From Herbaspirillum rhizosphaerae_A (GTDB lineage Bacteria > Pseudomonadota > Gammaproteobacteria > Burkholderiales > Burkholderiaceae_D): 64,000 bases of DNA. The position numbers were made by a program, and so were the translations under genes. Shown piece after piece: positions 26,611 to 35,839 of the stretch (within the stretch, counting starts at the first letter, position 1; the number at the start of each line of letters is the position of its first letter). The notes below the pieces were generated by a model. That model did no database searches. It was not told the DNA's origin and worked only from the letters and a program-made list of their open reading frames with translations. The stretch is from positions 1-64,000 of the forward strand of contig NZ_JAQQFR010000008.1 in the NCBI RefSeq assembly GCF_046025915.1, in the 5' to 3' direction.

Positions 26611-27035
26611 AAGGGGAATACGAAAAAACGTAATATTACTAGCTAGAAATGTATATCAGATACGAGGAATACCCCAATAAAAACGGGTATTTAACGCAAT
26701 TTATTCAAATTATAGAGGCTGAAGCGTTTTTCCTCATGGCGGCTCATTGTTTTGTCCTGTTTTTATTGTCATTTTGCAATAAAAGGGCGGCGAGGCAGCA
26801 ACGACAAGGCCGCTATAATTGGGGGGCCGATACTAACAGACATGAGATGCAGCTGACTTGTTTCGTCGCGACGCAAGAGATGCCGACGTAAAGTACGCCT
26901 TTGAGCGCGCCGTTGTTTTTAGCGCGAATCTGCGACAACTGAAAAAGAGCTTGCACAAACAACTGTTTTTTTATACAGTGCTGTTTAAGCAAAAGCACTG
27001 AACACTACGAACCACTTTCGTTGAAAGAAAACCCA
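26611..27035. other. Intergenic region upstream of recA
   Basis: These 425 nt separate the divergent response regulator and recA genes. The recA-proximal part holds a LexA box and promoter. A TATAAT at 26814-26819 has no matching -35 and I make no promoter claim for it. Several short frames here lack ribosome binding sites and protein-like composition. Confidence 0.5.
26951..26979 (+). promoter_or_regulatory. recA promoter with LexA (SOS) box
   Basis: CTGT (26963-26966), eight bases, ACAG (26975-26978) is a perfect LexA-type SOS box. It lies within a promoter made of TTGCAC (26951-26956), 17 nt, and TACAGT (26974-26979). LexA binding would cover the spacer and -10. This predicts DNA-damage induction of recA and, by read-through, recX. 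Confidence 0.85.
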
Positions 27036-28154
27036 ATGGACGATAAAAAAGCCACTAACGCCAGCAATTCTGAAAAGGGCAAGGCGTTAGCCGCTGCTCT
27101 GGCACAAATCGAGAAGCAGTTTGGTAAGGGCTCGGTCATGCGCATGGAAGATGGCGCTGTCGTCGAGGAAATACAGGTCGTCTCGACCGGCTCCCTCGGT
27201 CTTGACATTGCACTCGGCGTCGGCGGCCTGCCACGTGGTCGTGTGATCGAAATCTACGGTCCTGAATCGTCCGGTAAAACCACATTGACGCTGCAAGCCA
27301 TTGCTGAAATGCAAAAAATCGGCGGTACTTGCGCCTTTATCGATGCTGAACATGCACTGGATGTCACGTATGCCCAACGACTGGGTGTCAATCTGTCCGA
27401 TCTGCTGATCTCGCAACCTGATACGGGCGAACAGGCACTTGAAATCACGGATGCGCTGGTGCGTTCCGGTGGCGTCGACCTGATTGTCATTGACTCGGTC
27501 GCGGCGCTGACCCCACGCGCTGAAATCGAAGGCGACATGGGCGATTCTCTGCCAGGTCTGCAGGCACGTCTGATGTCGCAAGCACTGCGCAAGCTGACAG
27601 GTAGCATCAACCGCACCAATACCACCGTCATCTTCATTAATCAGATTCGTATGAAGATCGGCGTCATGTTCGGTAACCCGGAAACGACTACCGGCGGCAA
27701 TGCGCTGAAGTTCTACGCATCAGTTCGCCTGGATATTCGTCGTACAGGTTCGATCAAGTCCGGCGACGAAGTCATCGGTAGCGAAACCAAGGTCAAGGTC
27801 GTCAAGAACAAAGTGGCGCCACCATTCCGCGAAGCGCACTTCGATATTCTTTATGGAGAAGGCACATCCCGCGAAGGTGAAATCCTCGATCTGGGCTCCG
27901 ACGCCAAGATCGTTGAAAAGTCGGGCGCTTGGTATAGCTACAACGGCGAACGCATAGGTCAGGGTAAGGACAATGCTCGCAACTACCTGAAAGAGCGTCC
28001 TGAACTGGCGCGTGAAATTGAAAACAAGGTGCGTGCTTCTCTGGGCGTCCCTGAGTTGGCCCCTGGTGCCGCCGGTGCCGCTGCAACACCAGCAGCAACT
28101 CCAGCGCCGACAGGCAAAGGTGCTGCAAAGAACGTAGCTGCCGAAGAATCCTGA
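27036..28154 (+). CDS. recA: Recombinase RecA
   Basis: This 372-aa protein is RecA, which forms the filament for homologous recombination and stimulates LexA self-cleavage. Walker A is GPESSGKTT (about 75-83); loop L1 (EGDMGDS) and L2 (MFGNPETTTGGNALKFYASVRLD, interrupted reading) regions are conserved. The C-terminus is Ala/Pro/Thr-rich before a short acidic end. I chose the ATG at 27036; the in-frame TTG at 27021 is unnecessary. It carries an SOS box upstream and recX downstream. Confidence 0.98.
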   Translation: MDDKKATNASNSEKGKALAAALAQIEKQFGKGSVMRMEDGAVVEEIQVVSTGSLGLDIALGVGGLPRGRVIEIYGPESSGKTTLTLQAIAEMQKIGGTCAFIDAEHALDVTYAQRLGVNLSDLLISQPDTGEQALEITDALVRSGGVDLIVIDSVAALTPRAEIEGDMGDSLPGLQARLMSQALRKLTGSINRTNTTVIFINQIRMKIGVMFGNPETTTGGNALKFYASVRLDIRRTGSIKSGDEVIGSETKVKVVKNKVAPPFREAHFDILYGEGTSREGEILDLGSDAKIVEKSGAWYSYNGERIGQGKDNARNYLKERPELAREIENKVRASLGVPELAPGAAGAAATPAATPAPTGKGAAKNVAAEES

Positions 28155-28210
28155 TGTCGTTGTACCTCGCTCGAGTCTTATCGGTCGCAACGATCGCGAC
28201 GGTGTAACCG

Positions 28211-28678
28211 ATGCCCAGGCCGCAACTCAGCCTGAAGGCGCGAGCGCTCAAATATCTCTCTTCACGTGAGCATAGTCGTCTGGAACTTGCGCGTAAGCTA
28301 ACCCCTTACGCGCAAGATGACGACGATATCGAAGCCTTGCTCAACTGGCTTCAAGAATCCAAATTTCTCTCTCAAGAACGTTTTTCCGAATCGTTAATGC
28401 ATCGGCGTGCCGGTCGCTATGGCAATAATCGCATTTTGTCCGAACTGAAAAGTCACGGCATCAGCGGTGAAACGCTGGGTGACGCGAAGTTTGAACTTGC
28501 ACAAGGCGAGACCCAGCGTGCGCGCGAAGTGCTGAGCCGCAAATATGCGGAAGCGCCAGAAAGTGCTGAAGCACGTGCCAAGTGCATGCGCTTTCTGCAA
28601 CAGCGGGGGTTTTCCCATAGGGCGATTCAGATGGCGGTCAAAACGGCGTGGAATGACGCGCCTCATGATGACGATTAA
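28211..28678 (+). CDS. recX: RecA regulator RecX
   Basis: This 155-aa helical repeat protein is RecX, which inhibits RecA filament extension and ATPase. The typical RecX opening (SLKARALKYLSSREHSRLEL) and central FSESLMHRRAGRYG region are visible. It lies 56 nt after recA with no terminator between, so it is co-induced with recA in the usual arrangement. Confidence 0.95.
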   Translation: MPRPQLSLKARALKYLSSREHSRLELARKLTPYAQDDDDIEALLNWLQESKFLSQERFSESLMHRRAGRYGNNRILSELKSHGISGETLGDAKFELAQGETQRAREVLSRKYAEAPESAEARAKCMRFLQQRGFSHRAIQMAVKTAWNDAPHDDD

Positions 28679-29186
28679 TTGCCTGTGCCGATGGGGCATC
28701 GCGCGATAGCGCGCCAAGGAGGGCTTAGTATCCAATGGCACCAGAAAAGAACGCCAAGAACCACCGCAAGAAAACCTTACGATGCTGAAAACTTGAAGTG
28801 GCCCGGTGATTCCTCCTCTGCTTTTATCTCGTATTAACCACGGCAAAATACTCGGTAGTGGCTGATCCTGCTGCCTAGCCGGGTCGAGCTGTGCTAAAAT
28901 CTCCGGGTTTTTGCTGCGCCGCATTAGCGGCTGTCATGGCAATCTTTGCGATGACGACACGCAATGCGACAACGATTAATGTTGATCAAATGGCATTCTC
29001 TATGCCCAACGCACTGTCTGTACCTTCTACTAAGCAATTCGCGAGGCCGTTTGGCTTTAGCGCGTCCCCGTTCGGTTGGGCCGCGCCATCGCGAATTCTT
29101 GCCTCCATTCGCGCCGCGCGGTTCTGCCGCCAGCCGGATTTCAATCCAGTAAGTTTTATTTAATAGTGTCTTAAAGGGAAGCTCCC
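28679..29186. other. Intergenic region and sucC leader
   Basis: These 508 nt between recX and sucC should hold the sucCD promoter. TGC directly before TAAAAT (28895-28900) looks like an extended -10 element but the -35 is poor; it would give a leader of about 280 nt. A 17-codon frame at 28735-28788 begins after AAGGAGG, with a long spacing, and encodes a strongly basic peptide; I treat it as speculative. No known riboswitch was recognised. Confidence 0.4.
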
Positions 29187-30353
29187 ATGAAAATCCATGA
29201 GTATCAGGGCAAAGAAATCCTCCGCCAATTCGGCGTGACCGTTCCACGCGGCATTCCGTGCCAATCCGTCGAAGATGCTGTCAAGGCAGCTGAAACGCTG
29301 GGCGGTCCGGTGTGGGTCGTCAAGGCGCAAATCCACGCGGGCGGCCGCGGCAAGGGCGGCGGCGTGAAGGTTGCCAAGTCCTTGGAGCAAGTCAAGGAAT
29401 ACGCTAATCAGATCCTCGGCATGCAGCTGATCACCCACCAAACAGGCCCAGAAGGCCAAAAGGTGCGTCGCCTGCTGATCGAAGAAGGTGCAGACATCAA
29501 GAAAGAACTGTACGTTTCGATGGTTACCGATCGCGTTAGCCAGCGTGTGGTCCTGATGGCATCCAGCGAAGGCGGCATGGACATCGAAGAAGTTGCAGAA
29601 AGCCACCCAGAACTGATTCACCAGATCGCTATCGATCCAGCTACCGGTCTGACTGACGCCGACGCTGACAGCATCGCAACCAAGATCGGCGTTCCAGCTG
29701 GTTCCGTGGTTGATGCACGCAAGCAACTGCAAGGTCTGTACAAGGCATACTGGGAAACCGATGCATCGCTGGCCGAAATCAATCCACTGATCCTGACCGG
29801 CGACGGTAAGGTCATCGCTCTGGACGCGAAGTTCAACTTCGACTCCAACGCATTGTTCCGTCATCCGGAAATCGTCGCTTACCGCGATCTGGACGAAGAA
29901 GATCCAGCTGAAGTCGAAGCTTCGAAGTTCGACCTGGCTTACATCTCCCTCGACGGCAACATCGGCTGCCTGGTCAACGGCGCTGGTCTGGCAATGGCAA
30001 CCATGGACACCATCAAGCTGTTCGGCGGCGAGCCTGCCAACTTCCTGGACGTCGGCGGTGGCGCAACAACGGAAAAGGTTACCGAAGCATTCAAGATCAT
30101 GCTGAAGAACCCAGAACTGAAAGCCATCCTGGTCAACATTTTCGGCGGCATCATGCGCTGTGACGTGATCGCCGAAGGCGTGATCGCTGCGTCCAAGGCT
30201 GTTTCCCTGAAAGTGCCACTGGTCGTGCGCATGAAGGGCACCAACGAAGAAATCGGCAAGAAGCTGTTGGCCGACTCCGGCCTGCCAATCATCTCGGCAG
30301 ACAGCATGGAAGAAGCTGCGCAAAAAGTTGTTGCTGCAGCCAACGGTAAATAA
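29187..30353 (+). CDS. sucC: Succinyl-CoA synthetase (ADP-forming) beta subunit
   Basis: This 388-aa ATP-grasp subunit binds nucleotide and succinate in the TCA-cycle step that converts succinyl-CoA to succinate with ATP formation. The start MKIHEYQGKEIL and the C-terminal GGGATTEKVTEAF and NIFGGIMRCD blocks are diagnostic. AAGGGAAG precedes the ATG. sucD follows 17 nt later, forming the standard two-gene operon closed by the terminator at 31361. Confidence 0.98.
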   Translation: MKIHEYQGKEILRQFGVTVPRGIPCQSVEDAVKAAETLGGPVWVVKAQIHAGGRGKGGGVKVAKSLEQVKEYANQILGMQLITHQTGPEGQKVRRLLIEEGADIKKELYVSMVTDRVSQRVVLMASSEGGMDIEEVAESHPELIHQIAIDPATGLTDADADSIATKIGVPAGSVVDARKQLQGLYKAYWETDASLAEINPLILTGDGKVIALDAKFNFDSNALFRHPEIVAYRDLDEEDPAEVEASKFDLAYISLDGNIGCLVNGAGLAMATMDTIKLFGGEPANFLDVGGGATTEKVTEAFKIMLKNPELKAILVNIFGGIMRCDVIAEGVIAASKAVSLKVPLVVRMKGTNEEIGKKLLADSGLPIISADSMEEAAQKVVAAANGK

Positions 30354-30370
30354 TAGGACAAGGAATAGCT

Positions 30371-31252
30371 ATGTCGATTCTGATCAATAAAGACACCAAA
30401 GTCATCACCCAAGGTATCACCGGCAAAACCGGTCAATTTCACACACGCATGTGCCGCGACTACGCGAACGGCAAGAACGCATTCGTTGCAGGCGTGAACC
30501 CGAAAAAGGCTGGTGAAGATTTCGAAGGCATTCCAATTTTCGCGAATGTTTCCGAAGCCAAGAAGGCAACCGGCGCAACCGTTTCCGTGATCTATGTTCC
30601 GCCGGCAGGCGCAGCCGCTGCAATCTGGGAAGCTGTTGAAGCCGATCTGGATCTGGCGATCTGTATCACTGAAGGCATCCCTGTCCGCGACATGCTGGAA
30701 CTGAAAAACCGCATGGCAAAAGCAGGCAGCAAGACATTGCTGCTGGGCCCTAACTGCCCAGGTCTGATCACACCAGACGAAATCAAGATCGGCATCATGC
30801 CAGGCCACATCCACAAAAAGGGTCGTATCGGCGTGGTTTCGCGTTCGGGCACACTGACATACGAAGCCGTCGGTCAACTGACAGCACTGGGTCTGGGTCA
30901 ATCGTCCGCAGTTGGTATCGGCGGCGACCCGATCAACGGTCTGAAGCACATCGACATCATGAAGGCATTCAATGATGATCCTGACACCGACGCCGTCATC
31001 ATGATTGGTGAAATCGGTGGTCCTGACGAAGCCAACGCTTCGTACTGGGTCAAGGAAAACATGAAGAAACCAGTCATCGGCTTTATCGCTGGTGTGACTG
31101 CGCCTCCAGGCAAGCGTATGGGCCATGCCGGCGCGCTGATTTCCGGCGGTGCTGACACTGCTGAAGCCAAGCTGGCAATCATGGAAGAATGCGGTATCAA
31201 GGCAACACGCAATCCTTCGGAAATGGCACGTCTGCTGAAGTCGGTTCTGTAA
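30371..31252 (+). CDS. sucD: Succinyl-CoA synthetase alpha subunit
   Basis: This 293-aa subunit binds CoA through an N-terminal Rossmann domain and carries the phosphohistidine loop (KRMGHAGALISGG, His252). With SucC it forms the alpha-beta enzyme. AAGGA precedes the ATG. Codon choice in both genes is strongly biased, consistent with high expression. Confidence 0.98.
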   Translation: MSILINKDTKVITQGITGKTGQFHTRMCRDYANGKNAFVAGVNPKKAGEDFEGIPIFANVSEAKKATGATVSVIYVPPAGAAAAIWEAVEADLDLAICITEGIPVRDMLELKNRMAKAGSKTLLLGPNCPGLITPDEIKIGIMPGHIHKKGRIGVVSRSGTLTYEAVGQLTALGLGQSSAVGIGGDPINGLKHIDIMKAFNDDPDTDAVIMIGEIGGPDEANASYWVKENMKKPVIGFIAGVTAPPGKRMGHAGALISGGADTAEAKLAIMEECGIKATRNPSEMARLLKSVL

Positions 31253-31360
31253 TTCCTTTGCTGCAATAGCAAGCAAAGAGGCAAGTAAACGGCAGGCTGG
31301 ATTGATTTGTCGCAGTTGTTGCAGTATCGGCAGAACTTCCCGGCCTGACCGGTGACATAC

Positions 31361-31394
31361 CAATATGGGGAGCTCCGGCTCCCCATATTGTTTT
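31361..31394 (+). terminator. Intrinsic terminator after sucCD
   Basis: A perfect 13-bp stem (31361-31373 with 31378-31390) with a TCCG loop is followed by TTTTC. It separates sucCD from the TerC-family gene. Confidence 0.92.
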
Positions 31395-31426
31395 CATGTC
31401 CAAACACGATGATGGGGGAACGGTTA

Positions 31427-32152
31427 ATGGATTTTTTAATGGAATTGAACTGGCTTGCAGTCGGCCAGATCATCCTGATTGATATTTTGCTCGGTGGCGA
31501 TAACGCTATCGTGATCGCCCTGGCGTGTCGCAACCTGCCCGATAACCTGCGTTTTCGCGGCATCTTGTGGGGTACATTCGGCGCCATTGCGATTCGCATT
31601 GTCTTGATCGCGTTCGCGGTGAGCCTGCTGCAGATGCCTTATATCAAGCTGGTCGGCGGCGTGTTGCTGTTCTGGATCGGCACCAAGCTGCTGAGCGACG
31701 ATGACGGTCATGGTGAAATCAGTGGCAGCGATAAACTGTTCTCCGCGATCAAGACGATCATCGTGGCGGATCTGGTGATGAGTCTGGATAACGTCATCGC
31801 TATTGCGAGTGCAGCCGAACAGGCCGCCGGTGAGCATCAATTGCTGCTGGTAGTGTTTGGTATTCTCGTCAGCATTCCCATCATCGTCTGGGGTAGCACA
31901 CTGGTGCTCAAGCTGATGGAAAAGGCGCCATTGATCATTACGCTGGGCGCAGCTTTGCTCGGTTACTTGGCGGGGGGCATGATTTTTTCGGACGTCGCCA
32001 TTCGCGGGTGGGTGCAAAGCAATTTACCGCACCACGAGTTTGTCGTGCCGGGTTTGCAATTGCACTTGAGTCTGCCCGGTGTTGTGGGTGCCATCGGTGT
32101 CGTACTTGTCGGCAGCTGGCTGGCTCGCAAGTCTGCGAAAGAGGCGCATTGA
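31427..32152 (+). CDS. TerC/YjbE-family integral membrane protein
   Basis: This 241-aa protein has about seven membrane segments and the TerC-family acidic motifs within them (DILLGGDNAIVIA near residue 20 and ADLVMSLDNVIAIA near 110). Members have been linked to tellurium resistance or manganese/calcium export; no ion can be assigned from sequence. The ATG at 31427 follows GGGGGA; earlier in-frame ATGs lie in the terminator region and are unlikely. Confidence 0.88.
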   Translation: MDFLMELNWLAVGQIILIDILLGGDNAIVIALACRNLPDNLRFRGILWGTFGAIAIRIVLIAFAVSLLQMPYIKLVGGVLLFWIGTKLLSDDDGHGEISGSDKLFSAIKTIIVADLVMSLDNVIAIASAAEQAAGEHQLLLVVFGILVSIPIIVWGSTLVLKLMEKAPLIITLGAALLGYLAGGMIFSDVAIRGWVQSNLPHHEFVVPGLQLHLSLPGVVGAIGVVLVGSWLARKSAKEAH

Positions 32153-32393
32153 CGCGACTTTTAAGTTGAGATGATGAAGCCGTTCAAGATAGAGCGGCTT
32201 CGCCCATCGTTATATAAATGTTCACAAAAGTCGCGTTGGCGAATATCATCGCTCTGGGGAGAAGGCGTTGCCAGAGAGAAAATATCAGTCATCGAATCAT
32301 CGTCGAACCAAGACCGAGTAATGATTACGTAGTTATCGCCGAATGACGAAGCGGCGCTTCTGAAAAATCGATTTTTTGTAATAGGAAAACAAT

Positions 32394-32918
32394 ATGCAAG
32401 CAACACGGTCCGCTCGTTATACACAAACCGGTTTCACCCTAATCGAATTGATGATTGTCATCGCTATTGTCGGCGTTCTGGCGATGGTCGCTATTCCGCA
32501 ATATCGCGATTACCTGATTCGCGCCAAGGTCGCCGAAGGCATTAATCTGGCTGCACCGGCAAAAATGGCCGTGTCTGAAACGATAGTCGCCAAGGGTGGC
32601 GCTACTTTTAATCAGGCTGCTACCGGCTACAAATTCACGCCATCTAACGAAATAAAGAACGTTAAGGACATTACGATTGCGGATGGTGGCGCTATTACAA
32701 TTACTTTCGGTGAGATTGGTGGTGATGGCAATGGGAAAACCTTGAAGCTAGTGCCGTCGGCAACGAATCCGAGCGCAATCACCTGGTTGTGCCAGGCAGC
32801 GCCAACAAATGCTGCTGCGACAACACCTGCGACACCTGCTGGCACGCCAGCTGTGGCGCCTGCCACGAATGTCGCGACTTTGCCGCCGCAGTACGCTCCG
32901 GAAAATTGCCGCAGCTGA
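32394..32918 (+). CDS. pilA: Type IV major pilin
   Basis: This 174-aa prepilin has a class III leader cut after Gly13, with Phe14 as the new N-terminus and the conserved Glu at +5 (FTLIELM). The hydrophobic N-terminal helix drives assembly. Cys133 and Cys172 would form the C-terminal disulfide (D) loop, which is unusually long and filled with Ala, Pro and Thr (about 135-166), a likely surface-exposed and possibly glycosylated patch. AGGAAAA precedes the ATG. No other pilus genes are nearby; 241 nt upstream are without a gene. Confidence 0.9.
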   Translation: MQATRSARYTQTGFTLIELMIVIAIVGVLAMVAIPQYRDYLIRAKVAEGINLAAPAKMAVSETIVAKGGATFNQAATGYKFTPSNEIKNVKDITIADGGAITITFGEIGGDGNGKTLKLVPSATNPSAITWLCQAAPTNAAATTPATPAGTPAVAPATNVATLPPQYAPENCRS

Positions 32919-32952
32919 TTTCGTCGCTGATCTGATCAATCAGGCATCAACA

Positions 32953-32983
32953 AAAAAGCGTGCACAATGTGCACGCTTTTTTT
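32953..32983 (+). terminator. Intrinsic terminator after pilA
   Basis: GCGTGCAC and GTGCACGC form the stem, extended by flanking A- and T-runs, around an AAT loop. The T-run follows on the plus strand and the mirror A-run gives one on the minus strand, so it can also serve moaC, which ends at 33033. Confidence 0.9.
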
Positions 32984-33032
32984 ATGTCAGAACGAATGGC
33001 GATGATGGCGAAATGAATCAACCCAACGTCAC

Positions 33033-33560
33033 CTATGCCTGCGACCACGATCCAGACTTGCCGCCGTGTTTTTCCTGTACACGGATATCCGTCATGACCA
33101 TGCCGCGATCAATCGCCTTGGACATGTCGTAGATTGTCAGCAGGCCGACCTGTACTGCCGTCAGGGCTTCCATTTCCACGCCGGTCTTTCCCTGTGTTTC
33201 GACGCGTACGGTGCAGTCGATGCTTGACTGGGCCTGGTCGATGTCGAAATCAACCGAGACGTGTGTCAACGCCAGTGGATGGCACAGCGGGATCAGATCG
33301 CTTGTGCGTTTGGACGCCATGATGGCCGCGATGCGAGCGATGCCGAGCACGTCACCTTTTTTTGCGGTGCCGGATTGAATCACGGCAAGCGTTTCCGGCT
33401 TCATGCGGATGGTGCCGCTGGCGATGGCGACGCGGTGCGTTTCCGCCTTGCCGCCGACATCGACCATGTGCGCCTGGCCACCTTGATCGAAATGCGTCAG
33501 GCCCTGATTGGCATCAGCATCATTGTTGGCATTGGAATTTATTGTCTTGGAAGAAGTCAT
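33033..33560 (-). CDS. moaC: Cyclic pyranopterin monophosphate synthase MoaC
   Basis: This 175-aa enzyme converts the MoaA product to cyclic pyranopterin monophosphate in molybdenum-cofactor synthesis. Conserved blocks include DVGGKAETHRVA, LIPLCHPL and GVEMEALTA followed by YDMSKA. The first ~20 residues are a low-complexity Asn/Asp-rich extension not usual in the family. It is divergent from the BepA-like gene with only a short gap, and no other moa gene is nearby. Confidence 0.96.
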   Translation of the reverse strand: MTSSKTINSNANNDADANQGLTHFDQGGQAHMVDVGGKAETHRVAIASGTIRMKPETLAVIQSGTAKKGDVLGIARIAAIMASKRTSDLIPLCHPLALTHVSVDFDIDQAQSSIDCTVRVETQGKTGVEMEALTAVQVGLLTIYDMSKAIDRGMVMTDIRVQEKHGGKSGSWSQA

Positions 33561-33634
33561 AGCGGCAGAATGTCGGAGCGGTGAATACTGCGAGTATCAT
33601 AGCAGGCATCGCAGGTAACTCTTTTATTGTCCCT

Positions 33635-35203
33635 ATGCGTCAGCCAGTCGTTCCCGATCAAAACAGTACCGTCGTTACGCCGTTGCAGCGCCGTCTATCC
33701 GGTTTGCGCCCCTTGTTGGTGGCAGTCGCGTTGTCGCTGGCGGCTTTGCCTTTGGCGGTTGCGCCCAACCTCAGTACTGCCCAAACTTTGCCCACGCTGG
33801 GTGATACCGAGCGTGAAGGTTTGTCACCGTTGCTGGAGCGTAAGCTGGGTGAGCAAATCATGAAGGAGATCCGGCATGATCCGGATTATCTCGACGATGG
33901 CCCGCTGCTCGAATATCTGAATAATTTCGGATCGAATCTGGTGTCGGTGCGTCCCGACGTGCGCGGTGAAGCCGGCTACGACTTCTTCTTCTTTGCCGTA
34001 CGCGATCCGGTACTCAATGCATTCGCTTTGCCCGGTGGTTTTATCGCCGTGCATTCCGGTCTTTTGCTGGCAGCGCAAAGCGAATCCGAACTGGCTTCCG
34101 TGCTGGCGCATGAAATCGGTCACGTTGCGCAGCGCCATATCGCGCGCATGATCGGTCAGCAAAAGCAGAATTCCATGATTCAGCTGGCGTCCATTGTTCT
34201 CGGTGCGCTGGCCGGTGTGTCCAAGGTCGGTGGCGATGCAGCGATGGCAACCATAATGGGCGGCACTGGCGTGGCGATGCAGCGGCAATTGAACTTCAGC
34301 CGCGATGCTGAGCGCGAAGCCGACCGGGTCGGCTTGCAGATTCTGCGCGACGGTGGTTTTGACACCTCGGGGATGGTGGCGTTCTTCGGTCGCCTGCAAA
34401 GCGCATCACGCAATTTCGGGGACTCATTGCCGCCTTATTTGCTGACTCACCCGCTGACGACGGAACGTATCGCCGATATCCAGGCGCGGATTCGCGATCA
34501 ACGTTACAAGCAGCGTGCGGATAATCCAGACTTCCAATTGATCCGTGCACGTGTGCGCCTGCTGCAAGACAATTCGGCACAAGGCGTACGCGACGCTCAG
34601 GCCTACTTCGAGTCGCAATTGCGTCAGAATACCAAGATGCAGATCATGGTGTCGAAGTACGGGCTGGCCTATGCGGCTTACCTGCAGCGTTCTTACGATA
34701 AGGCAGAAACCTTGTTGCAAGAAGCGCGCTCTGCATCGCAGCCGATGGTCCCGAGCATCTTGTTCAGCAATCTGGAAATCGATATCAAGATCGCCAGGAA
34801 GCAACCGGATCAGGCGCTCAAGATTGCGGAAGTGCTGCGCAAGCAATTTCCCATCTCGCGGATGGCGGCGCGTCAATACGCTGACGCATTAATCGAAAGC
34901 CGTCGCTATGATCAGGCGGTCGCGTATTTGCGGGATCAGGCGCAGCTTTATCGAAACGATGTGGCGGTGCAGAATTTGCTCGCCAAGGCTTACGCGGCAC
35001 AGGGTAAGCAGGCGTTGCAGCATATGGCGCTGGCGGAATCTTACTTTTTGTCCGGCAGCTTGCCGGCTGCGATTGAGCAGTTAGGTATCGCGCGTACAGC
35101 GCCGGATGCGACGTTCTATGATCAGGCCATGATCGATGCGCGTGAACGCGATCTGAAGGAACAGTGGAAAGAAGAAATGAAGGAAACCAAAGGTCGCGGA
35201 TAA
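33635..35203 (+). CDS. M48-family metalloprotease with TPR repeats, BepA-like
   Basis: This 522-aa periplasmic protein resembles BepA (YfgC), which assists or degrades outer-membrane proteins at the BAM and LPS assembly sites. It has a long N-terminal signal peptide (to about residue 50), an M48 zinc site (HEIGH at about 159-163 and a third ligand in the DAEREADRVG motif), and C-terminal TPR repeats (about 300-500). I favour the ATG at 33635 for the signal peptide; an in-frame GTG at 33581 would add 18 residues, and neither has a strong ribosome binding site. Confidence 0.88.
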   Translation: MRQPVVPDQNSTVVTPLQRRLSGLRPLLVAVALSLAALPLAVAPNLSTAQTLPTLGDTEREGLSPLLERKLGEQIMKEIRHDPDYLDDGPLLEYLNNFGSNLVSVRPDVRGEAGYDFFFFAVRDPVLNAFALPGGFIAVHSGLLLAAQSESELASVLAHEIGHVAQRHIARMIGQQKQNSMIQLASIVLGALAGVSKVGGDAAMATIMGGTGVAMQRQLNFSRDAEREADRVGLQILRDGGFDTSGMVAFFGRLQSASRNFGDSLPPYLLTHPLTTERIADIQARIRDQRYKQRADNPDFQLIRARVRLLQDNSAQGVRDAQAYFESQLRQNTKMQIMVSKYGLAYAAYLQRSYDKAETLLQEARSASQPMVPSILFSNLEIDIKIARKQPDQALKIAEVLRKQFPISRMAARQYADALIESRRYDQAVAYLRDQAQLYRNDVAVQNLLAKAYAAQGKQALQHMALAESYFLSGSLPAAIEQLGIARTAPDATFYDQAMIDARERDLKEQWKEEMKETKGRG

Positions 35204-35221
35204 TTCGGGTGAGGCGACGCG

Positions 35222-35836
35222 TTAGTCCGGGTTTTTCAGTTCTTCCGCAGTACGGGGTTGCGTGATGAAGCCGAACTGTTCTGCAAGGTTCTCCGTCGCA
35301 GTCCATTGCAAGGCGAGAGTTTTTCCTGCATAAGGCAGGCTCAGCGCACCGCGGTGCTTGCCTTCGAGCCACTCCATGATCTGTTCGTCACTTGCCGGAA
35401 CACCTTCCAGCGTGAGAGTGGCAAACACGTGGGCAGCATCTCTGTCATCCAGTTTCGCAACAATTTTTCCCGCCACCAACAGCAAGCGCCCGTCCTGTGT
35501 CAGCCATGCCTGAGACGGCGTCGCCAACGTCTCTCCCGTGTGCAAGACAAAGCCCGCAGTCGGATCAGTGCGTATGACAAAGGGCGTGATTTCCAGATCA
35601 ACATACACGCGCTGCGGCCCGTTTTGAAAATACCAGCGGCCTTCTGCATCGTGCGTGTAGTTGCGGTTGATGAAACCCAGTAGTGTCGGATGATTGATCT
35701 TGTCACCAGGCAGATTGAGATGTTGCGTGCGCTCGTCGCGCATGCGCCAGTTGCCGCGCGCGTCCAGCATCAGCCAGCCGAAACAGTGTGGCACATTCGG
35801 CCATTTGGCCATGGCTTGCAGGACGATCTCATCCAT
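35222..35836 (-). CDS. Conserved protein of unknown function
   Basis: This 204-aa soluble protein looks like a conserved betaproteobacterial family; I cannot name its domain with certainty. Recognisable conserved-looking blocks are PHCFGWLMLDARGNWRMRDE near the N-terminus, HPTLLGFINRNY and GRWYFQNGPQRVYV. There is no signal peptide or membrane segment. It starts 3 nt after the stop of the YheT-type hydrolase gene, so the two are an operon. The pairing is the only functional hint. Confidence 0.75.
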   Translation of the reverse strand: MDEIVLQAMAKWPNVPHCFGWLMLDARGNWRMRDERTQHLNLPGDKINHPTLLGFINRNYTHDAEGRWYFQNGPQRVYVDLEITPFVIRTDPTAGFVLHTGETLATPSQAWLTQDGRLLLVAGKIVAKLDDRDAAHVFATLTLEGVPASDEQIMEWLEGKHRGALSLPYAGKTLALQWTATENLAEQFGFITQPRTAEELKNPD

Positions 35837-35839
35837 ACG

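Noticed and set aside
26649..26998. Short frames on both strands in the recA upstream region
   Set aside because: They lack ribosome binding sites, overlap the recA promoter region, and show no recognisable sequence.
28891..29163. A 90-codon GTG-start frame upstream of sucC
   Set aside because: There is no ribosome binding site and the composition is not protein-like after the first 25 codons; the start overlaps a possible -10 element.
32160..32215. Terminator after the TerC-family gene
   Set aside because: GAAGCCG and CGGCTTC can pair over a 12-nt loop, but there is no T-run and the stem is only 7 bp.
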